Source: Pyrinomonadaceae bacterium (GTDB taxonomy: Bacteria > Acidobacteriota > Blastocatellia > Pyrinomonadales > Pyrinomonadaceae). From it: 64,000 bases of DNA. Shown here one piece after another: positions 26,035-35,750 of the stretch (position 1 is its first letter; each line of letters opens with the position of its first letter). The notes beneath the pieces were generated by a model. The model did no database searches. It was given only the letters and a program-made list of their open reading frames with translations, and was not told the DNA's origin. The stretch covers positions 310,001-374,000 of the forward strand of contig DASUNM010000027.1 in assembly GCA_036277115.1 (NCBI GenBank). Direction: 5' to 3'. The position numbers were made by a program, and so were the translations under genes.

Positions 26035-28011
26035 TCACGCTTCCGCCGGTTTCAACTTCTTAGGCTTGTTCTTCTTCGCCGTTTTCTCGTCCGGCGGCGG
26101 CTCTTCCGGTTCTTTGGTTAAGCGATTAATGATCATCTGTTGTGAGAAGCCGACAATGTTGCCGACCAGCCAGTAAAGCAACAGTCCCGAAGGCGCGCTC
26201 CACAGAATGTAGAGCATGAAGAGCGGCATGCCGATCGCCATCATCTTGCGTTGGAGCGGATCGGCCGAAGGCGCCGGCGTCAGCAACTGCAGGACGATCA
26301 TTGAAGCCGTGAAGAGAACCGGCAGCGTGCGGATGAAGCCGAGCAGGTAAGGCTCAGGCGCGGAAAGATCAGGAATCCACAAAAATGACGCCTGACGAAA
26401 GTCTATCGAGATCGTCAAGGCCGTATAGAGCGCAAAAAGAAAAGGCATCTGAATCAAGAGCGGCAAACATCCGCCGAGCGGGTTCGCTTCTTTCATCAAA
26501 CGCAGTTGCTCCATCTGCAACTCTTTCAAACGCGGATCGGTCTGCTTCATCCCCTTGAGCTTCTCTTGCAGCTCCTTCATCCGCGGCGCGTATTTCTGCG
26601 CCTTCTTCATCTTGCGCGACGACACCCACTTCAAGGGCATGAACAGCGAGTAAATGAAGACCGTGAAGAGGATGATCGCGACGCCGTAGCTGCCGGTCAT
26701 GCGCTGCAGTTTTTCAATCGCCCAAAGAATTGGAATGGCGAGGGCGCGCCGCATGCCGCCGAGAAATCCGTAGTTGATTACTTCGCCGAGATCGACCTGG
26801 GGACCACCTGTCTGTTTAACTTGCGCACTGGCTTCGTCGAGTAGGCGGTGGTCTTTCGGGCCCACGTAGATGTCGGTTTTCGATCCGTCAGTCGGCACGG
26901 GTAGCAGGCCGGTGACCAGAAAGCGCTGCTCGGTATTCCCGTCGTATTTGTGCTCGTAAGCGGCGGTCCGGTATTCGAGACCCGTCGCCGGCTTGGCTAA
27001 CACCCCGACCATTCCAAAATAAGTGTCATCGACGCCGGCCCATTGCACCTGGCCGTCGATCACTTCTTGATCGACAGGCTTCGGCACCGGCGACTTCAGA
27101 CCGATCCCTTCCAACATCCAGTTGATGGTGCCGGTGTTGCGACGGTCAGCGTGCACTTCCAACGAAGGAATGCGGCGCGTCTCGCCGTTAATCATGGCGA
27201 GGCCTTCCGGGGGATAGAGATAGAAGCCGTAATAAGCGATGCCTTGATCGCCGATGCTGGGCCCGAGCGCGAGTTTCGCCGGAAGCGCCTGATTGTTGCG
27301 TGCGACCTTGACCTTCACTTCCGTGAGGTAGCGGTCGGGAAAGAATGTAATTTCCTTTGTGACATCAGTCCCGGTCGCCGAATCGTTCAACGTGAAAACG
27401 ATGGATTGCCCGGCGGATGTCACATCGACCGTCGCGTCACCAGATTCTGAAACCGGGGCGGCAACTTTGAAGTTGTTTCCGGCGAGTGTGGTATCGAGCG
27501 TAGCGTCACCAGTGACAATCTGGTATGGCTGAAAAGTCTTTTCCGGCGCCACTGACTCCGGCCGTTTCGTTACGAGTTCCAGCGGTTTTGGATTATCACG
27601 CGTCGATCCTTCACCATAAATTTTCCGCAACGTTCCGTCACTGCGCTTAACCTGCTTTACGATCCAACTGGTGGCAACGGCGCCACGCGTGTCGAATGTC
27701 GCTTCGTAAAGCGGAGTGACCACGCGAATCTTACGCTGCTGAACCACCTCGGGTGTCGGTGTCGGCGAAGCCGCTGGTTGCGCGGATGAAGGAGTGGCGG
27801 TGGCGGCTGGTTGCGGTGTGGTTGACGGCGAAACTTGCGCAGACGCCTGCGCCGTCGATTGCGGCGAGGCCTGAGCCACCTGTTGATTAGCGTTGACGTT
27901 CGCGTTTGCGTTAGGCGGCGGCGGCGGAACCGGAGGAAAAAAATAGTTCCAACCAATCAGCACCGCGGCTGACGCGACTAACGCGAAAATGAATCGTTGT
28001 TGTGACTTCAC
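26035..28011 (-). CDS. yidC: Membrane protein insertase YidC
   Basis: This 658-residue protein has the YidC layout: an N-terminal membrane helix (FIFALVASAAVLIGWNYFF), then a long Pro/Gln/Ala/Ser linker (residues about 25-90). A periplasmic beta-sandwich domain follows, and then the conserved five-helix core from about 415 with KMKKAQKYAPRMKELQ and NPLGGCLPLLIQMPFLFALY. It inserts membrane proteins, including F0 subunits of ATP synthase, alone or with Sec. The tail is lysine-rich, as expected for ribosome contact. It follows yidD at five bases in the canonical rpmH-rnpA-yidD-yidC operon. Confidence 0.95.
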   Translation of the reverse strand: MKSQQRFIFALVASAAVLIGWNYFFPPVPPPPPNANANVNANQQVAQASPQSTAQASAQVSPSTTPQPAATATPSSAQPAASPTPTPEVVQQRKIRVVTPLYEATFDTRGAVATSWIVKQVKRSDGTLRKIYGEGSTRDNPKPLELVTKRPESVAPEKTFQPYQIVTGDATLDTTLAGNNFKVAAPVSESGDATVDVTSAGQSIVFTLNDSATGTDVTKEITFFPDRYLTEVKVKVARNNQALPAKLALGPSIGDQGIAYYGFYLYPPEGLAMINGETRRIPSLEVHADRRNTGTINWMLEGIGLKSPVPKPVDQEVIDGQVQWAGVDDTYFGMVGVLAKPATGLEYRTAAYEHKYDGNTEQRFLVTGLLPVPTDGSKTDIYVGPKDHRLLDEASAQVKQTGGPQVDLGEVINYGFLGGMRRALAIPILWAIEKLQRMTGSYGVAIILFTVFIYSLFMPLKWVSSRKMKKAQKYAPRMKELQEKLKGMKQTDPRLKELQMEQLRLMKEANPLGGCLPLLIQMPFLFALYTALTISIDFRQASFLWIPDLSAPEPYLLGFIRTLPVLFTASMIVLQLLTPAPSADPLQRKMMAIGMPLFMLYILWSAPSGLLLYWLVGNIVGFSQQMIINRLTKEPEEPPPDEKTAKKNKPKKLKPAEA

Positions 28012-28016
28012 TAGAC

Positions 28017-28226
28017 CTACTTCACCGGATCGTAACCACTCGCGCAGAAAGGGTTACACCGAAGCAAACGCCATATCGCCATGCCGCTTCCGCGCAGTGC
28101 GCCATGCCGTTCAATTGCTTCGCGCGCATATTCAGAACACGTTGGAGTGAAACGGCAGGACGGCGGCAGCCACGGCGAGATTACTGCTTTGTAAAATTTC
28201 AATAACGAAACCAGTATGTACCGCAT
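28017..28226 (-). CDS. yidD: Membrane protein insertion efficiency factor YidD
   Basis: This 69-residue protein has the YidD core: [34 protein letters not shown], split here by the rule on length into [12 protein letters not shown] and [11 protein letters not shown], then [15 protein letters not shown]. The cysteines and the order are those of the family. The frame is open further upstream to 28259, but the extra 11 residues are encoded by a hairpin repeat (28235-28252), so I take the ATG at 28226, which gives the usual YidD start ([13 protein letters not shown]). It is a small membrane-associated protein that aids YidC-dependent insertion. Confidence 0.9.
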   Translation of the reverse strand: MRYILVSLLKFYKAVISPWLPPSCRFTPTCSEYAREAIERHGALRGSGMAIWRLLRCNPFCASGYDPVK

Positions 28227-28234
28227 TTTGGAGT

Positions 28235-28252
28235 GCGGCGGCTTGACGCCGC
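28235..28252. repeat. Hairpin between rnpA and yidD
   Basis: GCGGC and GCCGC arms close a small stem (gcggcggcttgacgccgc) between the rnpA stop and the yidD start. It may dampen or process the operon transcript. It lies in the extended open frame of yidD. Confidence 0.5.
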
Positions 28253-28278
28253 TTTTCATCCACGAAAATCAACAGAAA

Positions 28279-28680
28279 CTATCCTTTGCGCTCTGCCCGC
28301 GCCACCTGCTCCACGATCCTACGAAACTCTTTGAACCGAAGTTCTTCAGTCGAGGTCAGCAAAGACCGCTTGGCGTTGATGACCCAATCGTACCGCTGCC
28401 GAAGTGTTCCTAAGTCTGTTAGGCTGCGGCGAAACAGCTCGCGCAGCAAACGTTTCGCGCGAACCCGGTCGACCGACTTGCCGATGGCCTTGGTTGAGGC
28501 CGTCACGCCGAGCCGGTGCTCGGCCCCGTCATTTGCGCGTAAAAAAGCGGCCATCAAGCGGCCGTCATAGCGCTGCCCTTCGGCATAGACTTTTTGAAAC
28601 TCAGCCCGCGCGCGCAGCCGGCGCTGTTTCGGCAGCGCAAAGCTCAATTTCGCCGGCGCGTCGTCGGTGGCTGCGATCAA
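28279..28680 (-). CDS. rnpA: Ribonuclease P protein component
   Basis: This 133-residue basic protein shows the family features: FALPKQRRLRARAEFQKVY at the start, RLGVTASTKAIGKSVDRVRAKRLLRELFR (the RNR-like motif is RVRAKRLLRE), and a lysine- and arginine-rich C-terminus. It binds RNase P RNA and promotes 5' maturation of tRNA precursors. It begins four bases after the rpmH stop, which is the standard arrangement. Confidence 0.93.
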   Translation of the reverse strand: MIAATDDAPAKLSFALPKQRRLRARAEFQKVYAEGQRYDGRLMAAFLRANDGAEHRLGVTASTKAIGKSVDRVRAKRLLRELFRRSLTDLGTLRQRYDWVINAKRSLLTSTEELRFKEFRRIVEQVARAERKG

Positions 28681-28684
28681 CTTT

Positions 28685-28831
28685 CTAATAATGCGACGGT
28701 GTCAGGCGCTTGCGGCCCTTGGCGCGGCGCCGCTTGAGCACGAGACGGCCGTTTTTAGTGGCCATGCGCGCGCGAAACCCGTGCGTCTTGGCGCGGCGTC
28801 GATTGTTCGGTTGAAACGTTCGCTTCGGCAT
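28685..28831 (-). CDS. rpmH: Large ribosomal subunit protein L34
   Basis: A 48-residue, very basic protein is read on the minus strand. It begins [20 protein letters not shown] and contains [20 protein letters not shown], which is the L34 signature. The stop is a TAG four bases before rnpA. L34 is part of the 50S subunit. The gene is the first of the rpmH-rnpA-yidD-yidC operon. dnaA and the chromosome origin often neighbour rpmH, but neither lies in this window, and I see no DnaA-box cluster upstream. Confidence 0.96.
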   Translation of the reverse strand: MPKRTFQPNNRRRAKTHGFRARMATKNGRLVLKRRRAKGRKRLTPSHY

Positions 28832-29069
28832 AGACAGAAATCCCTTCGCTTAAGAAAACACTTAGCGTAGCGACGCCGTGAAGTGATGTCAAGGAAGGGA
28901 GCAACCCGCCTTGACGCGTTTGAAAATCGCGTGTTAGCCTTCAGAGTTTCAGACGCAAGTGCAGTTGGGTCACTTAACTAGGGCAGACGTTTTCAGTCCC
29001 CTGTGAGATCGAACCCCGACCTTATCGGGATTCGCATCTGACGAACCTTTTCCCAGCTAACAACGGAAG
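28832..29069. promoter_or_regulatory. Divergent promoter region between rpmH and the ATP synthase operon
   Basis: These 238 bases separate two divergent, strongly expressed operons, so both promoters should lie here. A possible plus-strand -35 (TTGACG, about 28911) is followed by 'tgttagc'. A short GGGGTTCG-like hairpin (around 29013-29030) looks superficially like a tRNA T arm, but no cloverleaf surrounds it. Confidence 0.35.
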
Positions 29070-29549
29070 ATGACTTATCCGCTCGGGTTTGCCGAAAACT
29101 CAATTCAACTTGTGCCTGACGGCACGCTGATCCTGCACGTCATCATAATCCTGGTGATGGTATGGATCCTGAACAAAACCCTTTACAAGCCAATCAACCG
29201 AATTCTCGAAGCGCGCGAGAAACGCACGCACGGTCGCATGAGCGAAGCGCAGGAAATTCTGACCGATGTCAGCGAGAAGGTTTCGAATTACGAACGGCAA
29301 CTGCGACAGGCGCGCGCCGAAGGATATGCACTGGCTGAGCAGGAACGTACGGCGGCGATGCAGGAGCGGCAGGGTAAGCTGAACGAGATGCGACAGCAGC
29401 TTTCAGAATCGATCGCGCAAGAAAAGCAGACCATCAAAACCCAGGTCGAAGAAGCCCGTGTGACCTTAGACAGTGAATCGCGTCGCATCGCGCGCGAGAT
29501 TGGTGAACGGGTTTTGGATCGGCCGGTGGGCGGGGGCGAAGTGAACTGA
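29070..29549 (+). CDS. F-type ATP synthase subunit b' (b-type)
   Basis: This 159-residue protein has one N-terminal membrane helix (residues about 20-38, ILHVIIILVMVWILN) followed by a long charged coiled coil (EAREKRTHGRMSEAQEI onward). This is the structure of F0 subunit b or b'. Two b-type genes in series are seen in organisms with a b/b' heterodimer, and this first copy is probably b'. It forms the peripheral stalk that holds F1 against rotation. The second b gene starts three bases after its stop. Confidence 0.85.
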   Translation: MTYPLGFAENSIQLVPDGTLILHVIIILVMVWILNKTLYKPINRILEAREKRTHGRMSEAQEILTDVSEKVSNYERQLRQARAEGYALAEQERTAAMQERQGKLNEMRQQLSESIAQEKQTIKTQVEEARVTLDSESRRIAREIGERVLDRPVGGGEVN

Positions 29550-29552
29550 CGA

Positions 29553-30098
29553 ATGTTTGTGAATCTGGCATCGCTAATGATCTTCGCGTCTGAGGGCGGC
29601 GCCTGGTGGGACTATCCAGGTTTCGAGCTGTGGAAGTTCGTCAACCTCTTCGTGTTCGTCGCGATTCTTGTTTACATCCTGACGCGCAAAGTGAGACTCG
29701 GCGAAGCTTTCCGGACACGCCGGGAACAGATCAAGCAGGAACTGCAGCGCGCTCAGACAGAGCGCGACGCGGCGCTGGCGAAACTCAAAGAGGTCGAAGA
29801 GCGGCTGGCGCGGCTCGACACCGAAGTCACAACGATTCGGACGCAATCACAACGCGAAGCGGCCGAAGAGCGCGAGCGGATCGCGAAATCGACTGAACAG
29901 GAAATCGCCAAACTTGGTGAACAGGCTAAGCGCGAAATCGAAAGCGCGGGCAAAGCCGCGAAACACGATTTGCGAGTTTACGCCGCGGAAACTTCGGTCC
30001 GAATGGCGGAAGACATCATTCGGCGTGAAATGCGGCCCGAAGACGATGTGCGCATGATCTCGCGCAACGTTGACGAATTGGGAGGCGCGCCGCAATGA
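29553..30098 (+). CDS. atpF: F-type ATP synthase subunit b
   Basis: This 181-residue protein has a short N-terminal stretch, a membrane helix at about 28-46 (FVNLFVFVAILVYILTRKV) and a long coiled coil with RTRREQIKQELQRAQTERD. The C-terminus (RVYAAETSVRMAEDIIRREM) matches the part of b that binds delta. It overlaps atpH by four bases (ATGA). Together with the preceding gene it would form the peripheral stalk dimer. Confidence 0.9.
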   Translation: MFVNLASLMIFASEGGAWWDYPGFELWKFVNLFVFVAILVYILTRKVRLGEAFRTRREQIKQELQRAQTERDAALAKLKEVEERLARLDTEVTTIRTQSQREAAEERERIAKSTEQEIAKLGEQAKREIESAGKAAKHDLRVYAAETSVRMAEDIIRREMRPEDDVRMISRNVDELGGAPQ

Positions 30099-30634
30099 GC
30101 ATCCAGACTATCGCGCGTCGTTACGCTGCGGCCCTGGCCGACGTCGTTCTCGAGCGCGGTGAAGCCAAAGAAATTCAGCAAGAGTTGCAGCAGTGGGCCG
30201 AACTGATTCTGACGAACGCGAATCTTGAGGAAGTGTTCCGCAATCCCACGATTCCCTTGGATAAGAAACGCGCGGTGCTGAAGCAATTGATCGAACGCGC
30301 CAAGCCACAACAGACAACCGCAAATTTCCTGAAGGTGCTGCTGCAGAATCAGCGCCTGACCGAACTTCCTGAGATCAATAGCAAATTTGCCGAGATTCTC
30401 GACCAACGCGCAGGCATGGTCGCCGCCACGGTCACCACCGCGCGACCCGTACCCGACGAAATACAAACACGGCTGAGTGAGAAACTGGTGTCCGTGACAC
30501 AGAAAAAAGTGCGGCTGAATTTTGAACAAGACCCGGAATTGATCGGCGGGCTGGTGACGCGCATCGGCTCGACTATTTACGACGGCTCGGTGCGCAGCCA
30601 GTTGCAGCAGATTAAGGAAAGAATGGCGGGCTAA
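30095..30634 (+). CDS. atpH: F-type ATP synthase subunit delta
   Basis: This 179-residue protein begins SIQTIARRYAAALADVVLE and contains FLKVLLQNQRLTELPEI, followed by the C-terminal RLNFEQDPELIGGLVTRIG (here KVRLNFEQDPELIGG), the diagnostic delta/OSCP motif. It links the stalk b subunits to the top of F1. It is translationally coupled to atpF by an ATGA overlap. A foldback repeat separates it from atpA. Confidence 0.93.
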   Translation: MSIQTIARRYAAALADVVLERGEAKEIQQELQQWAELILTNANLEEVFRNPTIPLDKKRAVLKQLIERAKPQQTTANFLKVLLQNQRLTELPEINSKFAEILDQRAGMVAATVTTARPVPDEIQTRLSEKLVSVTQKKVRLNFEQDPELIGGLVTRIGSTIYDGSVRSQLQQIKERMAG

Positions 30635-30640
30635 AAACCG

Positions 30641-30720
30641 GTCAGTTGTCAGTCGTCCGTTGTCAGTTGTTCTTCTGACAAAGCGAAGCCACTGACTACT
30701 GACAACTAAACAACGGACAG
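30641..30720. repeat. Foldback repeat within the atp operon
   Basis: The left arm is 'gtcagttgtcagtcgtccg' (30641-30659) and the right arm 'actgactactgacaact' (30691-30707), with 'ttctgacaaagcgaagcc' between. It is a smaller relative of 4494-4668. It sits between atpH and atpA and ends five bases before the atpA ATG, so it could change atpA translation or transcript processing within the operon. Confidence 0.65.
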
Positions 30721-30725
30721 TTTTT

Positions 30726-32258
<1,533 letters not shown>

Positions 32259-32265
32259 AGCGATG

Positions 32266-32311
32266 CGACCCATAGGTCCCATACGACCTATGAGTCCCAT
32301 ACGACTCATTT
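32266..32311. repeat. Tandem/inverted 'cccatacgac' repeat between atpA and atpG
   Basis: Four 9-14 base units (gacccatag, gtcccatacgac, ctatgagtcccatacgac, tcat) alternate as direct and inverted repeats and end four bases before the atpG ATG. It is a second short repeat inside the same operon. Confidence 0.6.
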
Positions 32312-32315
32312 CTTA

Positions 32316-33191
32316 ATGGCAAATCTTCTAGACATTCGCCGGCGCATTAAGTCGGTAAAGAACACGCAGCAGATCACCAAGGCCATGAAGATGGTGTCTG
32401 CGGCGAAGTTGAAGCGCGCGCAGAATCGCGTCATCAACGCGCGTCCGTTTGCCGACAAGATGAACCAGGTGCTGAGTGAACTCGCCGCCCAAACGAGTGA
32501 AGACTTTCACCATCCGCTGCTCGATCAGCGCGGCGACGAGCGTTACCTGGTGGTGCTGGTGACCGCGGACAAAGGTTTGTGCGGCGCTTTCAACACGAAC
32601 CTGATCAAGGCAGCCCAGGTTTTCGTCAAAGCGAACCCGGACAAACAAATCGAGTGGGTCACCGTGGGCCGCAAGGGGCGCGATTTTTACCGCCGGCGCG
32701 ACGCGAACATCGCTAACGAATACATCGGCCTGACCGGCAAAGGCCGCGTCGATTTCGAAGAAGCTCTGGACGTCGCCAAGGACATCATCAACCGGTTCAC
32801 TGAAGACAAATCGATCGACAAAGTCTTTCTAATCTTCGCCGAATTCAAATCGGTCCTGACGCAGCGCATCGTCACTGAGCAGCTTCTCCCAATTTCAAAG
32901 ACCACCGAAACAACTGACGGCGATGCCGCGCAAAAGAAAGATTACATCTACGAACAGGAACCCGCCGAAATCTTCAGCCGGCTGCTGCCGAGCCTGATCG
33001 AAACGCAGATTTTCCGTGCGTTACTCGAATCGATCGCGTCAGAACAGGGCGCGCGCATGACGGCCATGGAAGCGGCTTCAAAGAACGCGGGCGAACTAAT
33101 TTCGACGCTGACGCTCAACATGAACCGCGTGCGCCAGGCCGCCATCACGCGCGAGATCATCGAAATCGTTTCGGGCGCCTCCGCGCTCTAA
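32316..33191 (+). CDS. atpG: F-type ATP synthase subunit gamma
   Basis: This 291-residue protein opens with NLLDIRRRIKSVKNTQQITK, the conserved N-terminal helix of gamma, and has TADKGLCGAFNTN near residue 85. It ends with the helix containing LNMNRVRQAAITREI and EIVSGA. It is the rotor shaft in F1. The usual next genes, atpD (beta) and atpC (epsilon), are absent, because the next gene is on the opposite strand. Confidence 0.96.
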   Translation: MANLLDIRRRIKSVKNTQQITKAMKMVSAAKLKRAQNRVINARPFADKMNQVLSELAAQTSEDFHHPLLDQRGDERYLVVLVTADKGLCGAFNTNLIKAAQVFVKANPDKQIEWVTVGRKGRDFYRRRDANIANEYIGLTGKGRVDFEEALDVAKDIINRFTEDKSIDKVFLIFAEFKSVLTQRIVTEQLLPISKTTETTDGDAAQKKDYIYEQEPAEIFSRLLPSLIETQIFRALLESIASEQGARMTAMEAASKNAGELISTLTLNMNRVRQAAITREIIEIVSGASAL

Positions 33192-33354
33192 CTACGCGTC
33201 CTCGATGTAGTCGCGCCTCAAAGGACTTTCCAACTCTTCAGACTAAGACCCTCTACGGCATCGTCTTCTTTAAGATGAGCGTCGCCAAACGTTGCGTTAA
33301 ATTTGCAGCAGAAATTCCTAGAGGTAGCGGCAGGCGGAATTAGCACCGAGGGAA

Positions 33355-33744
33355 CTAGCGGTTGTCGCCACGACCGCGACGGCCACGCCGCCCGCGCCCC
33401 TCACTTTTTATCTGCTGAAATTGCTGCCACTGGTCGGCGCTGAGGACTTGCTGTAAACGTTGATCGGCTTGCTGCCTGATCTCATTCACGCGCGGTTCCG
33501 ATTCCTTACGAAGGTTCTGCAATTGTTGGCGAGTATCAGAGAATATCTGTTGGACTTTCGTCTTCTGATCGTCGTTCAGCTGCAGGCGCGTGGCGAGCTG
33601 TTCGATGCGATTCTCCGGCGACGTTCGACGGTGGGTCCAGCCACGGTAGACTTGTAACGCCAGCAGGCCGGCAACGAACCCGAGCACGAAGATCACCACC
33701 GCCGCCACTCGCACCTGCCATTTACTGCGAATCTTTTCAGCCAT
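33355..33744 (-). CDS. Spy/CpxP-like small periplasmic protein with LTxxQ-type helix
   Basis: This 129-residue protein has an N-terminal signal-anchor helix (VRVAAVVIFVLGFVAGLLAL) and a helical part with LNDDQKTKVQQIF and LSADQWQQFQQIK, which resemble LTxxQ motifs of the Spy/CpxP family. A basic Gly/Arg tail ends it. Such proteins act as periplasmic chaperones or metal/stress sensors. It is the last gene of an operon with an ECF sigma factor and anti-sigma factor, starting three bases after the anti-sigma stop. Confidence 0.75.
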   Translation of the reverse strand: MAEKIRSKWQVRVAAVVIFVLGFVAGLLALQVYRGWTHRRTSPENRIEQLATRLQLNDDQKTKVQQIFSDTRQQLQNLRKESEPRVNEIRQQADQRLQQVLSADQWQQFQQIKSEGRGRRGRRGRGDNR

Positions 33745-33746
33745 AG

Positions 33747-34235
33747 TTACCTCGCCTCTTCCTCGTCGTAGATCGCGCTGAGCACCTCTTCATTCGTCAT
33801 TTCTTCATCAGACTCGTCGAACACAACAGTTTCCGCTGAAGATGGAATTAGCGCCGCCGTCTGCACGGGCGTCGATTCTTCCGCCGGAATGACAAAGGTC
33901 AGCGCCGCCAACACAGCCGTCGTCGCGGCCATTGAGCTAACTAACCCGCCGGTCGCGCTCCAAAGGCGACGCAGATTCCATACGCCGGCGGTCGCCTGCT
34001 GTTCACGCCACGCCGCGAGCACGCGGGTTTCAAAGAAGGGATTCGCATTGAGCGCGTTGGCACTCGTTTCCTCCGCACGCTCATTAAGCAGCAAAGCGGA
34101 AATCCGCGCCGCCTCGAAAGCGCGCGCGCAATCAACACAGCTCGCGGTGTGCGCGCGTATCGCTTGCAGGTCGGTTTCCGGCAGCGCCGCCAGCGACGTG
34201 TTGTCGAGAATGTTTGTGATGTGTTTGTCGTTCAT
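33747..34235 (-). CDS. Membrane-anchored zinc-finger anti-sigma factor
   Basis: This 162-residue protein has a HxxxCxxC motif near residue 29-36 (HTASCVDC) of the ZAS anti-sigma type, followed by a long helix and a membrane helix at about 95-115 (GGLVSSMAATTAVLAALTFV). A short, acidic extracytoplasmic tail ends it (ESDEEMTNEEVLSAIYDEEEAR, split in two acidic runs). It would hold the ECF sigma factor encoded just upstream at the membrane until a signal releases it. Confidence 0.78.
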   Translation of the reverse strand: MNDKHITNILDNTSLAALPETDLQAIRAHTASCVDCARAFEAARISALLLNERAEETSANALNANPFFETRVLAAWREQQATAGVWNLRRLWSATGGLVSSMAATTAVLAALTFVIPAEESTPVQTAALIPSSAETVVFDESDEEMTNEEVLSAIYDEEEAR

Positions 34236-34238
34236 CGT

Positions 34239-34352
34239 GTCACCTTCTCTTGGTGTTTCTCAGTGGTTCTCCGTGTCTCTGTGGTGACCATGGCCAAAGG
34301 CAAGATTCACTACAAAGGCACAGAGGACCCACAAAGAGAACCACAGAGAATT
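34239..34352. repeat. Inverted repeat with 'tctctgtggt' arms
   Basis: Between the sigma and anti-sigma genes, 'ggttctccgtgtctctgtggtg' on the left faces 'cagaggacccac...gagaaccacagag' on the right. A similar element is at 37436-37536. Both have long imperfect foldback arms of 'ctctgtgg/ccacagag' units. Confidence 0.6.
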
Positions 34353-34353
34353 T

Positions 34354-34941
34354 TCATTTCAACAATTTCTCCAGCGCTTCTCGCGCCTTCTTCCGTGCGC
34401 GAAAGGCCCGCACTTTAACTTTCGATTCTGACCATCCGGTTACTTCCACTACTTCATTTACCGAAGCTCCTTCGCCATCGATCATCGTCAGGGCCAGGCG
34501 ATCCTCAGGCGCCAACGTCTCCAAAACTTTTTCCGCCAAATCGGCGGCCACGACTTTCTGTTCCGCGTTCGGCGATTGCGCCTCTACTGGGCTAGACACA
34601 TTTTCCAGCCACGCGGTTTCATCTTCGCTCAGATCGGAAGTTACAAGTTCCGGCCGGCGTTTCGCGGCACGCAGCAGGTTCAAACAGGTATTCGTGGCGA
34701 TTCGCGTCAGCCATCCTTCCATCGAGCCATGGCCGGCGAAGCTTTTCAGATGCGCGAATGCTTTCAGGAAAGTCTCCTGTGCGGCTTCTTCAGCCTGACT
34801 TCGGTCGCGAAAGAAGCGGTGCGCAACGTGGAACACGCGCGGGCTGAAGCGGCGAACGATTTCGGCAAAGGCGGACTCGTCGGCATCGCGCGCGAGGCGG
34901 GCCAGTTCAACTTCGGACGCTTGTTCGTAGTCGTGCGGCAG
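34354..34941 (-). CDS. ECF RNA polymerase sigma factor (probable CTG start)
   Basis: The protein shows sigma region 2 (RFFRDRSQAEEAAQETFLKAF) and a region 4 helix-turn-helix (GASVNEVVEVTGWSESKVKVRAFRARK, with the recognition helix SESKVKVRAF). Starting at the GTG at 34836 would cut the first region 2 helix. The frame upstream encodes exactly this helix (DADESAFAEIVRRF) and is closed by a TGA at 34953-34951. The only plausible initiator between is a CTG at 34941, placed five bases after GAGGAG. I therefore give 34941, which makes a 195-residue protein of normal ECF length. The operon order is Spy-like, sigma, anti-sigma, Spy-like. Confidence 0.75.
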   Translation of the reverse strand: MPHDYEQASEVELARLARDADESAFAEIVRRFSPRVFHVAHRFFRDRSQAEEAAQETFLKAFAHLKSFAGHGSMEGWLTRIATNTCLNLLRAAKRRPELVTSDLSEDETAWLENVSSPVEAQSPNAEQKVVAADLAEKVLETLAPEDRLALTMIDGEGASVNEVVEVTGWSESKVKVRAFRARKKAREALEKLLK

Positions 34942-35004
34942 CAGTGCTCCTCAATCGAAGTTGACGGACCGCTGGGGATCGATCCGTCATTTCGGTTGGG
35001 GGAC

Positions 35005-35526
35005 TTATTTGTTGTCACGCGATCCACCGAACCCGCGGCGTCCGCCGCGACGTTCTTTGGACTGCGCTTTCAACTGATCGAGCTGCGCCTTCTGCTCAGC
35101 GGTTAAGACAGACAGCATTTCCTGATGGATTTGAAATCTCGCGCCCATCAGCTTGGCCTCGAGGCCCGCCATCTCCGTCAGTTTCTGAGTAGCCAGCGCT
35201 TCGTTGAACGTACCGCCTTCATTCAACTGACGCAACTCCTGTCGCTTTGCGCGCAGCTGTTCGCGCAGCGGTTTGTTCGTCGAGGCGGAGCTCTCGCGAA
35301 TTTGCTTCAGTTTGGCTTTCTGATCGTCCGTAAGATTCAGCCGATTAAAGAAAGCGCCACCTCCGCGATGACCACCCTTCCCGCCCTGGCCGTGCCAGGC
35401 ACGTCGAGAGCCTTTACCGTCCTGCGTTTCGGTCTTCACCGATTGCGCAACGGCAATTGAAGCAGCCAGGACAACAGCAGAGAGAGAGGCTATTGCCAAC
35501 AACTTAACTTTTCCAAGTTTTCTCAT
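35005..35526 (-). CDS. Secreted Spy/CpxP-like protein (LTxxQ motifs)
   Basis: This 173-residue protein has a signal peptide (LLAIASLSAVVLAASIAVAQ), a Gly/His/Arg-rich stretch and a helical core with two LTxxQ motifs (LTDDQKAKLKQ near 68 and LTAEQKAQLDQ near 144), the hallmark of Spy/CpxP/CnrX-type proteins. A strong AAGGAG box precedes the ATG. It heads the operon with the ECF sigma and anti-sigma genes, so the pair of Spy-like proteins may sense envelope stress or metals, and one may be a target of the sigma factor. Confidence 0.8.
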   Translation of the reverse strand: MRKLGKVKLLAIASLSAVVLAASIAVAQSVKTETQDGKGSRRAWHGQGGKGGHRGGGAFFNRLNLTDDQKAKLKQIRESSASTNKPLREQLRAKRQELRQLNEGGTFNEALATQKLTEMAGLEAKLMGARFQIHQEMLSVLTAEQKAQLDQLKAQSKERRGGRRGFGGSRDNK

Positions 35527-35627
35527 TCGTTAACTCCTTGTTCTGATTGTGAGGCCCATAGCCTCTCAACAGGGCCAGACACCGCAGGAAGCTAGTTCGT
35601 TACAAGTGCCTTTTGAATGTCTGCATC

Positions 35628-35651
35628 AACGAGCCGCGGAGCGGCGGCAGA
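35628..35651. repeat. Second copy of the 'gagccgcggagcggcggcag' hairpin
   Basis: A near-exact copy of the unit at 698-721 (AACGAGCCGCGGAGCGGCGG) stands alone in the gap between divergent spy-like and MacA-like genes. Confidence 0.65.
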
Positions 35652-35750
35652 TGGCTTTGTAACGACATCCGCTTCGTTGGTGTCTAGCCAATTAGCGCCG
35701 CATTGTGACTATCGGCGGCGATTACTCAAACGCAGTTATAGGAAGAACAA

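Noticed and set aside
29005..29035. A tRNA-like T arm (GGGGTTCG with a pairing segment) in the rpmH/atp gap
   Set aside because: No D arm, anticodon arm or acceptor stem could be folded around it; only one small hairpin is present.
28832..29069. Replication origin next to rpmH
   Set aside because: No cluster of DnaA boxes and no dnaA or AT-rich unwinding region; only the gene order hints at it.
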